NCBI RefSeq assembly: GCF_041734735.1
Contig: NC_134887.1
Span: 29,867,870-29,931,869, forward strand
Reading direction: 5' to 3'
Length of the DNA: 64,000 nt
Origin: Babylonia areolata
Lineage: Eukaryota > Mollusca > Gastropoda > Neogastropoda > Buccinidae
A program made the position numbers and the translations under genes. Numbering within the stretch: position 1 is the first letter of the stretch; each line of letters begins with the position of its first letter. Shown here one piece after another: positions 22,206-35,292 of this stretch. The notes below the pieces were generated by a model. That model saw only the letters and a list, made by a program, of their open reading frames with translations. It searched no databases and was not told the origin of the DNA.

Positions 22206-23800
22206 ACAGCAAATATTGTGATAAATCAGGGCCATAAGTCAGTCTTCATGTCATGTGCACTTTAGCTGCATGCATCCATGTCTGACTGGATGCCTGTGGG
22301 AAGGTATGCTGTTGTGCGTACATGGTGTGTCACTGTGCAAGCCTGCACACAAGCACCAGTTTGTGTTGTTCACCGGTTTCAAGCTGATGCTGTAGTCTAA
22401 ATAGTGGTGATGCATGCATGAGATCACGCATATCTACATGCACACATACATGTGTGAGTGTGAGTTAGTCTTCATGGATGTGTGCATGTGAGGTTTAGTC
22501 TTCAAATTTTATGTCTCTACACTGCAAGTGATATAAGATGGATAAAATAAAATCAAAAAAGGGTTTGGGTTTGGGTTTGTGTGTGTGTGTATGTGTGTGT
22601 GTACGTCTGCATGTAAGTTTGCATGTATGAGTGTGATACCAGTTGCATGTATATGTGTGATACCACTTTTACTAAACCTCTTCATGCCAAAAAAAAACAA
22701 AAACAAAAACACACGCACACACACACAAAAAAAAAGCCCTTTCAAACAATGACCACCAAATCATGCGTAGAAGAACATGCCCAGTCAAGAGCCTGAACAC
22801 AAGTACTGAATAAATAACAGTCAATCTGTGCAGACTGGACACAGGCATTTCAGCATATTGGTATCAACTATCAAACCTGCAGCCGGGGTCTCCTCTGGTG
22901 TGTGGCCTGCTGACGCTAAGACTGCAATAGACAAACCCGGGCGTGTCTGTGTATGGAGGACTCAAAATGGCCCATCATGGGACTAATGTCATTCATATGA
23001 TGGGAGAGCAAAAAACAAACACACAAAAAACAAAAAAAAACAAAAATAAAACGCAGTAGGCAAACACCAGTTACACTTCACTTGCATCGGATCATGTGTA
23101 ACCTCACCCCAGCTGGTGACAGGAACATTTACAGGTCATGGTTTTGTCAGTCCATTGCAAGGTGGGACAGAGGGAAGTCAGGGGGAAACCCAACACCCAC
23201 ATTTCTATTCAACAACACACAAAAAAGGTTCTGTTACATGTGTTCGTTATGTACTTTGGAGATGTGTGACACCATGTGCTATTTTGTGACCAGCATTAAA
23301 TATTGCACCCACTGTTGGCTCCACTGACACAGTGGTTTGTCGTAAATATCACTGGTTTGTTGGTTGACTGGCGTGCATGTGCGTATGTGTGAGTGAGGGA
23401 GTGTGTGTGCACGTATGTTGTGTGTGTATATATGTGTGTGTGCGTGTGTGTGCGTTGTGTGCATGTGTATGTGAGTGTGAGTGTGAATGTCAGTATGTGT
23501 GTTGTGTTGGTTTTTGCATGAGTATGTACAATCGTTTCTCCTCACAAGCAAACTTCAAACTGTGATTACACACAACTGCTAAAAATAGCCCGCAAACATC
23601 ATCACATTACTGCCCTAACACATCACAATCCCAAACACAAAAGCACACTTGAACATCTACATTTCCACGCTCTCTACCTCATGTAGGGGTATGCGCACTT
23701 CAAGGCAGAAGCAATCCCAAGCATAACAACACTACCCATCTGACCTACACACTTACAAAAGACACACACACACACACACACACACAAAACCAAAACCAAA
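22206..23800. other. Downstream flank of LNPK, possible 3' UTR, microsatellite-rich
   Basis: Directly downstream of the LNPK stop on the minus strand. It holds CA/TG tracts (22575-22640, 23380-23500, 23764-23790), poly-A-rich text near 23010-23050, and no recognisable exon. The polyadenylation site could not be fixed. Confidence 0.45.
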
Positions 23801-23818
23801 GGGAGAACCAGCAAGCCT

Positions 23819-24114
23819 CTAGGATGCAGGGCGACTGTCTGTCTGTGCTGCTGGTTCTCCTGACTGCTGATCCACAGCGGTCGTTGCATCCCTCCCAGTC
23901 TCCTGACTCCCAGAGGGGGTCGGATCCGGGGCGTCAGTTCCGTTGAGAGCAGGGGTGGAGTCTGACAGAGGAGGCTTTGGACTGGACTCGCTGTCACTGG
24001 CGCTGCCACGAGGCGTCTTCGCCGTCCCTGTCCTCCGCCGCTGAGACCTTGCTTCCGCTGGTCGTGCCTGCAGGGTTTTGGTGACAGTGCCATAATACAG
24101 TGCTTTCAAAACCT
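23819..24114 (-). CDS. LNPK: LNPK exon 11 (C-terminal tail and stop)
   Basis: A Ser/Pro/Thr/Glu-rich tail (SASDSESSPKPPLSDS, PDPTPSGSQETGRD) ending TAG at 23819. Overlapping AGs at 24113-24118 make the exact acceptor ambiguous; the one at 24115-24116 keeps frame with exon 10. Low tail conservation prevents a homology check, and a further small exon upstream cannot be excluded. Confidence 0.72.
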
Positions 24115-27100
24115 CTCTGAGCCATTCACAATGACACGTTAGTCAGACACAGAGCACATAAGAACACACAACATACACATACGCACACACACACCTACAC
24201 AACACACACACACACACACATGCAAACACATACAAACACACTAACTCACACACACAAACAAGAAATAGATAATGAAAGACAAAAATAATAATAATATGTA
24301 GTACTTATATGGCATTAACTCCCCATATAATGGTCTCTAAGCGCCTTACATGGAAACAATACATATACAATAGTGCAAAATAACATACAACAGCACATAA
24401 AGACAAGAAAAAACAACAGCATATAAATCTATATACACCAAGACAATAGTACAAACTGCAGGTATGAATACAAATATGGAATGGAGAGTTTAAATTATCC
24501 AGGGACTGCTTGACACGGAATGTTTCCAGATCTGCTTGAAAGGATGTGAGTGAGGGACTGTGATGGACTGAAAAAGGCAGTGAATTCCAGGTTTGTACAA
24601 CTGAACAACTATTCTATTTGTACACTTGTATTTGTATCACTCTTTGTATCACAACAGATTTCTCCGTGTGAAATTCGGGCTGCTCTCCCCAGGGAGAGCA
24701 CGTCACTACACTGACAGTGCCACCCATTTTTCTGTCTTTTTTCCTGCCTGCAATTTTATTTGTTTTCCTATCCAATTGGATTTTTCTACATAAGTTTGCC
24801 AGGGGCAAACCTTTTGTTGCCATGGGTTCTTTTACCTGCACTAAATGCATGCTGCACACGGGCCCTCGGTTTATCATCTCATCCGATTGACTAGAGTCCA
24901 GACCATCACTCCAGGTCTAATGGAGGGGAAGAAAATACTGGCGACTGCCCATATGATCCCAACCAGTGCGCTCAGATTCTCTCACTTCCTAGGCAGACAC
25001 GTTACCTCCAGGCAAACACATCACAACTAAACAGCTCTCCTAGTGTTTTTCCGTTTCTCTCCAGTAATAATGAAAAAGTTACGCACGCACTGTATCAAAC
25101 ACACACAAACACACATTCCGTAATTAGTGACGAAGATTTGTTCACACTAAATTTCGTTTTCCTCTTTTTTCTTCTTTTTTTGAGTGCATTTGCTAAAAAA
25201 AAAAACACCTGATTATCTTCCCTTGATTGTGAGTTATCTCATCATACCAACACTGAACATAATTATGACAATCATATTATCCATTCATTTTCCTCAAAAA
25301 ACAAAAACAAAAAGCACACAAAAAAGAAATATATTATTATTATCATTATTATTATAAGCATTTACGCCTCATCTTGAAAATAAGCCCTAGGCTTTTACAA
25401 ATAGAACATATATGTAAATATCAAAAAGGAAAAATTGAACACAAGATACCAAAAATCATAAAAATTATTCATCCCCCCCCTCCCCCCCCCAAAGACACAC
25501 ACCGCCACCCACAATACACACAAGCACACACACACACACTAGTCATAGCACAAAATCGTAAATAGTACGCAATCAAAAATACTACCAACAAATTATGAAA
25601 CTATCAAACTCACTATACTAATATATACTTATAAACGTCCGAGCATTATTTCAAATTTGGGAGTTTTATTAAGAGATTGGTCATCAGGGACTCAAAAGGT
25701 TTACCTTCTTCTTCTTCTTCTGCGTTCACTCGTATGCACACGAGTGGGCTTTTACGTGTATGACCGTTTTTACCCCGCCATGTAGGCAGCCAAAATCCGT
25801 TTTCAGGGGTGTGCATGCTGGGTATGTTCTTGTTTCCATAACCCACTGAACGCTGACATGGATTACAGGATCTTTAACGTGAGTATTTGATCTTCTGCTT
25901 GCATATACACACGAAGGGGGTTCAGGCACTAGCAGGTCTGCACATATATTGACCTGGGAGATCGTAAAAATCTCCACCCTTTACCCACCAAGCGCCGTCA
26001 CCGTGATTCGAACCCGGGACCCTCATATTGACAGTCCAACGCTTTAACCACTCGGCTATTGTGCCCGTCAAAAGGTTTACCAACATCCGACACTTCATCT
26101 GCTGACTATTCAACCCACTCAGGACGGCCAGTCTTCACCCTTTCTTTCCCCCACAGACCCCATGTGATGTCCAGTGGGTGTCTGAATGGCCCAGCCTATA
26201 GCTTTCGTCGTTAATGTAAAATGCGGTGTTCTTTGTCTTCATTCACCTTTTCTTCTTCTTCTTCTTCTGTGGTTGTGGGCTGTACCTTCCACGTTCATTC
26301 GTATGTACACGAGTGGGCTTTTACATGTATGACCGTTTTTACCCTGCCATGTAGGCAGCCATACTCCGTTTTCCGGGGTGTGTATGCTGGGTATGTTCTG
26401 GTTTCCATAACCCACCAAACGCTGACATGGATTGCAGGATTTTTAACATGCGTATTTTATCTTCTGTTTGCGTATACACACGAAGGGGGTTCAGGAACAA
26501 GAAGGTCTGCACATACGTTGACGTGGGACATTGGAAAAATCTCCACCCTTTACTCACCAGGCGCCGTTACCGAGATTCGAACCCGGGCCCCTCAGACTGA
26601 AAGCCCAACACTTTTTCCACTCGACTATTGCACCTATCATCTGTCTTTTCAATGTGAGAACCTTCTGCTAGTAACATATTAATGACGTCAACAGCTGTGA
26701 AACGCCTCTTTAGTCGTTCACACGGAGAGTTCATTTACGAGAACACAAACAACACTGACAGAGAGCTCCCTGCCAGGTGAACATCCAGTGCACAAGGTCA
26801 GCTCACCTGAAGCAGCAGCAGGTGACTTGGCCGCCTGCGGCGGAACCTCTGGAAATTCCAGTCTGGGGGCAAAAGGTCGCATCTTCCTGGCTTGGTTCAT
26901 GTTGTAGCAGTAGCAGCACCGGAAACCTGTGTGATCAAGGTAGTAACAACAACATCACCACAACCACCACCACCACCAACAACAACAGTAATAAGCACAT
27001 GTTCTATTTGTTGTTACTTTATTTGCTTTATAAAAACATGGAAATATCAGAATTTCTGTCAAACTTAACAAGCATAACTGTGTGCTGCTAAAAGTGATTT

Positions 27101-28380
27101 TCCAATAAACAAACCAACCAAAAAGAGTAGTCACATCACTTTCACTCTCTGTCTCCCTTTCCTGCAGAGTTCCAACATTTGTGACCAAACAAAATTCTAT
27201 ACTTTTTCTGCACCAGACTGATTTTTTTCCACACCATGCACAAAGTCAAACTGAATATAAATATCTGTACGCTACACCGCTGACAAAGAGATCCATGGAT
27301 GACCCAGCGTTAATATTCAGTGTGTGTGCGTCTAGGTGTCTGTCTCTGTGTGAGTGTGCATGTGTGTGTATGTCTGTGTATGTGTGCTTGTATGCATTTC
27401 TAAGTGTCTGTGTGTGTGTGTGTGCATGCACATGTGAATGCACGTGTGGATGCACGCCTCTGTGTGTCCACCCTCCCCCTTGTCCCTCCCACCCCCTGCA
27501 CCCTCCCACCACCCCATCAGCAGCACTCACTGAGGTACTCAAACTCCTCGGGGAGGGCCATGCCGTTGTGGGACTGGCAGAAGCGGCAGATGAGGGCGAA
27601 ACGGTTTTGGGGGCCGTCCCCCACCACAAAGTCGATCAGCTTCTCCATGGTGCCGCGGTCCTTGGGCAGCACGGTGCGCGGCATGGGGGGCCCTGGAGGG
27701 GGACCTGCACACATAGCGTCAAACCTCACCACTGTCTCCTGTATTGTGTGTGTGTGTGTCTGTGTGTGTGTCTGGGGGGGCGTGGGGGGGGGGTGTAGGC
27801 AGGGGGATGGTTGGGGGAGGGTGCTGGGAGGGGGGAGCTGGGGGGACCTGCACACGTTGGGGGGCCACACCTGTCAAACATCACCACTGCCTCCTGTATT
27901 GTGTGGATGTGTGTCTGTCTGGGGGGGGATGAGGGGGGACAGTGTAGGGAGGGGGGACAGTGTAGGGAGGGGGATGGTGGGGGGGGAGGATCTGGGGGGG
28001 GACCTGCACACGTTGGGGGGGTGGGGGGGGGGCCACACCTGTCAAACATCACCACTGCCTCCTGTGTTGTGTGGATGTGTGGGGCCGGGCAGCACTACAT
28101 AAAGTCACATTGTTGTCATTATCGATAATTTATTTATATATTTACTGCCTGCATCTGAGTGTGTGTTCTGCTCAACACTTTAGAAAAAAATATGTCTGAT
28201 CTCAAAGACGCTGCAATGTTCCAGAAAGATGTAACAAAGAATTGTTTGCAGTGCAAACTTTTTATGAAAACAGATGCACATTTTTCTCCAAACTGATTTT
28301 TTTTTTTCAATCTGACAAAGATTCGACCAAGAAGGATAAGCGCACAAACACACACACATGTGCACACTGGTTACATCATG

Positions 28381-28412
<32 letters not shown>

Positions 28413-28627
28413 TTCAGTAGCTCAAGGAGGCGTCACTGCGTTCGGACAAAACCATATACGCTACACCACATCTGCCATGCAGATGCCTGACCAGCAGCGT
28501 AACCCAACGCGCTTAGTCTGGCCTTGAGAAAAAAAAAAGGGGGGGGGGGGGGAATAAATAATAGATAAGCTTACATAAATAAATAAATAAATAAATAATA
28601 ATTATAATATAGAAAAAGGTAGTAGTA

Positions 28628-28662
<35 letters not shown>

Positions 28663-28978
28663 TAATAATAAAAAAATAAATAAATAAAATAAAAATAAAA
28701 TAAAAATGAAAAAATAAAAAATAAGACAACAATGATGATAAATAAGCAAATAAATGTAAAACATGAAGACACACATTCACACATACACCCACACATGCAC
28801 AACAGATATGCACCAAACATGCAGTTTCACATATATGAAAGCACAGTCAAATACATATAAACGTACATGAGCTCCAACACACACACACACACACACACAC
28901 CACACACATTACCCTGCACCTCCTCTACCCCCCTCCTCCACACACTCATTTCTAGTCTACGTATCGCAGCTTCCACGG

Positions 28979-29012
<34 letters not shown>

Positions 29013-29529
29013 CACACTCACAGAGATGAACACTTACTTGTACAAGCACACACACATACGCCCATATCTCCTACCCCCAACCCCACACACATGTATACAA
29101 AGATATATATATATATATATATGTTCCAATATCCTGTTGACACAAACAAACAAACAGCACTGATTGTATCATGCACACACAAAAGACCTGCACACACACA
29201 CGCACCTACACACTCTCTCCCACCCCCCCACACAGCACACTATATCACACACACATACACACTCTCCCCCCCCCAACCCACAGCACACTGTATCACACAC
29301 ACACACACACACACTCTCTCTCCAACCCCCCCCTCACCCCCACCCCCCCACACAGAGCACTGACTGTATCTCACACAAACACACACACAACTCTCTCCCA
29401 CACCCATACACAGAGCACTGACTGTATCTCATACACACACTCTCTCCCAAACCCATACACAAAGCACTGACTGTATCTCTCTCACACACACACACACTCT
29501 CCCACACCCTACACAGAGCACTGACTGTA

Positions 29530-29597
<68 letters not shown>

Positions 29598-31468
29598 TCT
29601 CCCAATATATGTATGTGGATGAATGTAACTATGAAACGGAATACATCCAAAAGGGCTTTAAACTATATCAAGAAAATATACCAACGAGAAATAGATAGAT
29701 TAAATAGATATATTGCTGATAATGGTCTCACATTATCATCAGAAAAAACACATATTATGCTTTTTAACAATGGTACAAACCCAGAAGAGTTACCAACATT
29801 TAAGATTGAAAATGAGACAATTCAGTATAAAGATACTGTTAAGTTTTTAGGATTGATACTTACTTCAAAACTAACTTGGAACAGCCATATTGAATATATA
29901 TTAACAAAAGCAAGAAAATCTTTAAACTTACTCAAAATTGTGAGTAAACAATACTGGGGACAAGATACAACGATTTTGAAACATTTATCATCATCACTTA
30001 TTCGATCCAAACTATCCTATGGACAAGAAGTCTTTTTCAATGCTCCAAAATATTTGCTAAAGAAACTTCAAAGCATAGACTGCAAAGCATATAGACTTGC
30101 CCTTGGTGTACCTTTCCATGCATCGACCCTCGGAACATACAAAGAAATAGGAGTACTACCTTTAGATGAATACCGAAACCTCGCATGTGCTAAATACGTA
30201 CTGAGAAGCTCAACAACTGAAAATTATACATCAGAGGAAGTAAAAATTACATCCGAAAACAACTTCCCCAAAAGAGCTAAAAACATATCTTATTTAACTC
30301 CCATTGGCACGTTTGTGTCAAACCTGTTCGAAAAATCTAAAATTAATTCAGATGACGTAGACACACAGAAGACCGTAAGTCCATACCCCATCTGGGAGAT
30401 GAATAAAGCACATTTTGATGTTAATCATACTGACATTAATAAGAATGAAAATCCGAATATCATGGCAACGGAAGTCCGAGTACACCTTCAAAATAGATAC
30501 CGTGATCATTTACAGATCTACACAGATGGCTCACTATTAGACAATGGCCAAGCAGGTTCAGCTTTCGTTATACCAGAACTGAAAACGGAAAGATCATACT
30601 ATATTGGTAAAAATCGTTCAATATTCACTGCTGAACTTATTGCTGTTCTTATGGCTCTAAATCATATTCTTGATCTTCCAATTTGCCTTCTACAAGTCTT
30701 GTTTTGCGTTGATTCCAAATCTGTATTATGTGCTTTAAACTCACCAAATTGTAAGAACAAATCTAAAATCATACTAGAAATCAGCCACATTTTACATCTT
30801 TTAAGCTTGAAAGGAACACATATTACGTTTTTCTGGGTTCCTTCACATCTTGGTATTCTCTACAATGAATGGGCTGACAGGACAGCAAGAAAAGGTGCAA
30901 AGAACGAACAGGGAACCATAGAACTTTATGTGCCTCTATCTGTACAAGAGGGTTATCGAATACTAGAAAAAACATCGTGGAACAAAGTCAGAGAATTATA
31001 CCAAGAAAACGGCAAAGCTTTAAACCATAGTGTAATTAATGGTCAACAACCGGGAACTATCAATCAGTCAAATACATACAGTAATTCAATAAAATTAAGG
31101 CAGATTCATACATTATCAAACAGGATAAAACTGAACGCTTTTGTAACAAAGTTCAGCAAAGATGTCAGATGTATATGTGGAGAACATATTTCTAGCAACC
31201 ATGTAATATTCGAATGTCAGAATCTAAAATGTTTTTTGCCAGACTTCACCAAAAGTTCTTTTGAATGTGTTATTAACAATTCCAATATGTTATTTGTTAT
31301 TGCAGAAGGTTTGCTGCATAGTCCTATAGGACATTTGTTATAGATGTTATATTTGTTTGATGTTGGCGTTTATAACGTTTCCATTTTTCCTAGCGTTGTC
31401 TCTTCCTATTCACCCTCCACACATACACACACTTTTACCCCTCCCCCTCTCACAGCCCCTACCCCCAC

Positions 31469-31505
<37 letters not shown>

Positions 31506-32275
31506 CCCGTCTAATATCACTTCAAGTGGAAAGACGTTAAACTGAAGACAACAACAACACTCTCCCAAACCCATACACAAAGCACTGACTGCATCTCTCA
31601 CACACACACACTCTCCCACACCCATACACAGAGCACTGACTATATCTCTCACACACACACTCTCACAAACCCATACACAGAGCACTGACTGTATATCTCT
31701 CTCTCTCTCACACACACTCTCCCACACCCATACACAGAGCACTGACTGTATCTCTCGCACACACACACACACTTTCCCACACCCATACACAAAGCACTGA
31801 CTGTATCTCACACACACACACTCTCCCACACCCACACACAAAGCACTGACTGTATCACACACACACACTCTCCCACACCCGCACAAAAAGCACTGACTGT
31901 ATCTCCCCCCCCCCAACACACACACACCACCCCCACCCGCAGACACACACACACACACACACACATGCTGTATCAAACACACACACACACACACACATCT
32001 GCACACACACACACACTCTACACCCTCCACCCTCAGCACTGACTTTATCACACACACACACACATACACTCCACATTCTCCCACCCCCATACACACAGCA
32101 CTGACTGTCACACACCCACACACACTCTCCAACACCCAGACACAGAGTACTGACTGTATCTCACACACACACACAAACACACACTCACACACACACACAC
32201 ACACTCTCTCACCCACCCCCACACACAACACTGACTGTATCACTCACACATACACACACACACATGCGCACACAG

Positions 32276-32309
<34 letters not shown>

Positions 32310-35249
32310 CACTGACTGTATCTCATAGGAGTCATGACAGGCGCAGGGGGCAGACCACGACCTCGGCCAGCAGGAGTGGCAGAGGGGGTGGGACGAGCCG
32401 ACCACTGTGGGGTGGGGCCAGGGGTGGGCCCCGCGGGACGAGGACCCTGAGGGGTCATCACGGTCGGCGACACCGGCATCACTCGCTGTCGCACCACTGA
32501 CGACACAAAGTTCACTGCGTTACGCATCGTTCATGACTCATCACTGACAACACAAAGTTCACTGCATTACAAACCTTTCAAGACACAACAATGACCACAT
32601 ACCCATCACTGCATTACACACCTTTCAAGACACAGCAATGACCACACACCCATCACTGCGTTACACATCTTTCGCGACGCACCACTGACAACACAAAGTT
32701 CACTGAGTTACATACCTTTCACAACACACAACTGACCAAACACTGTTACACCGTGCATTACAAGACACTCAGGACACACAACTGACGACACAAAGTTCAC
32801 TGCGTTACACACCTTTCTTGACACAACACTGACCACACACCCTTCACTGCATTACACATCTTAGACAGAGCCAGCGCTGACAGTTATCGCCCCATCAGCC
32901 TCACCAACTACGTGGGCAAGCTCCTGGAGCATTATGATCAACCCGCTCCTAGTTTGGCACCTGGAGAAGAACAACATCATCACTCCAGAGCAGGCAGGCT
33001 TCTGCCAACATCATTCCACTGAGGACCAAGTGACCTACATAGCCCAGAAGATCGAGGATGGCTTCCAGGACAAACAGCATACACTGGCGGTGTGGCTAGA
33101 CATGGAAAAGGCATACTACAAAGTCTGGAAGGATGGCCTCCGGAGGAAGCTCCAGAAGAGTGGTGTGACTGGCTGTATGTACCAGTGGATCTCGCAGTAC
33201 CTGAACAATAGGAAGGCCCGAGTCCATGTCAATGGAGCATACAGTCGGAAGAAGACAATAAGAGAAGGAGTTCCTCAAGGAGGTGTCCTCAACCATACAC
33301 TATTCCTCGTCTTTGTCAACGACATCGTCAAAGATGTGCCATGCAATGTTCAGGGAGCCATCTATGCACACAATCTTGTCCTATGGTGCTCGGAAAAACA
33401 CCTCACAACTGCCAACTACAGACTACAGCAGGCGCTGAATGTTCTCGAAAGCTGGACAAAACAGTGGCTGGTGACAATTAATGCCAAAAAGACCACTTAC
33501 ATGTTTTCAGCCTCTCACCCAAAGAACAGAAGGCCAACCTGCACATCAATGGACAACATCTGCTTGCTGAGAACAACCCCACGTACTTGGGAGTCACTTT
33601 TGACAAACACCTGACATGGAAGAAGCAAACAGAGAAAGCAGAATCAAGAGCAAAAGTACGACTTGCCCTCATGAAGAAGCTGGCAGGAACAACATGGGGT
33701 GCAGGCAACACGACCCTCAGGAGGCTGTACACTGGTAGAGTCAAGCCAGTGTTGGAGTATGGCATGACTGCATGGGGCACTACAGCCAAGTCCAACTTTG
33801 AACGGATCAGCAAGGTTCAGAATCAAGCTACCCATATCATCACAGGGACCATGAGGTCTAAGCCAATTCAGGAGCTTGAAACCATAACAGAGCTCCAGCC
33901 CCTTGAGGACCACAGAGACGCCAACTCCTGACCCAGGCTGCCAAGTTCAAGAGGTTGCAAGGCCACCCCATGAAGGACAGACTGTCCCAGCCAACAAAAG
34001 GAGGGCTGAAGAGATGGAGCTTCATACACCAGAGCAGGATCCTAGAACGGCAACATCAAGATATCCTTGACCATGCCCCCAAAGTGATACCCCGGTGTCT
34101 TGCCATTCCTGCCTGGAGCAAAGGAACCCCTCTCCTCATCCAGTGCAGCATCACTGGTGTTGGCCCCAAAGATTCCCAAAGTGGCCCTGAAAGAAAGTCC
34201 CTCACCTGTGAACACCTCCACACCCAGTTCCTCAAAGAGTTCTGGACTCATGTCTACACTGAAGGCTCTGTGGCAGATGCCATTCGTAACGTAGGGGCAG
34301 GAGTCTATGTTCAGTATCCAGGAGGCAGAGAAGAAAAGATCTGCCTCGCTACTGGCCTGTACTCACCAATTACAGAGCTGAAGCAAAAGCCTTGAAAACG
34401 GCAGCAGCCCACATCGAGGTCAGCCCCTACGCCAGCCACAACATTGTCTTCCTGACCGACGCCCTGTCCATCTTGCAGGCCCTTTGGTCCAACAGAGATC
34501 CAGAACTCAACGATCTATCCTCCTCTCTTGCCTCCGTCTGCACTAGTCACACAGTCACCCTGCAGTGGATTCCCTCCCACTGCAACATGCTTGGCAACGA
34601 GACTGCTGACTCCCTGGCAAAGGAAGGCACTACGAAAGAGCAGATGGACAGGTTTACCAGCTACTCTGAATCCAGGACCATCATTAAGGCCAAGCTGCAG
34701 AACAAGTGGAATCAGCAGCATCCATGCCACAACAGAGCAGACCTGTACAACCTGCTGACTCGCTGAAAGCAGGTAGCCATTTTCAGGCTCAGGACAGGCC
34801 ACAACCGCCTGAAACACCACCTATACACGAAACTCCGTATCGGCGACACAGAGCAGTGCCCCTGCAGAACAGGCAGCCAGACAACAGAACGTCTGCTGCA
34901 GTCCTGCCCGCTCCACCAAGCGCTCTGAGAGAAAACCTGGCCCAATCCAATCCCAGCAGCCCAGAAGCTCTACGGAGGACTGGAGGACCTGCGACGTACT
35001 GCTGCCTTCATCAATGAGATGGGGGAATCCATCTGATAAATGACAAATGAGACAACAACAACACATCTTTCAGGACACACTGCTGGTGACACACTGTTAC
35101 ATATTATGTTACACATCTTTCAGGGTGCACAACCAACGACACACCCTTCACTGTGCTGAACACCTCTAAGGACACACAACTGACCACACACCCGTCATTG
35201 CATTATACAATTTACAGTTTCAGAAACCACTTATTTCCGGCTGTAGAAT

Positions 35250-35292
<43 letters not shown>

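Noticed and set aside
23674-24093. Alternative frame through LNPK exon 11
   Set aside because: It runs into a microsatellite and does not keep phase with exon 10, while the chosen frame gives a typical acidic Ser/Pro tail and stop.
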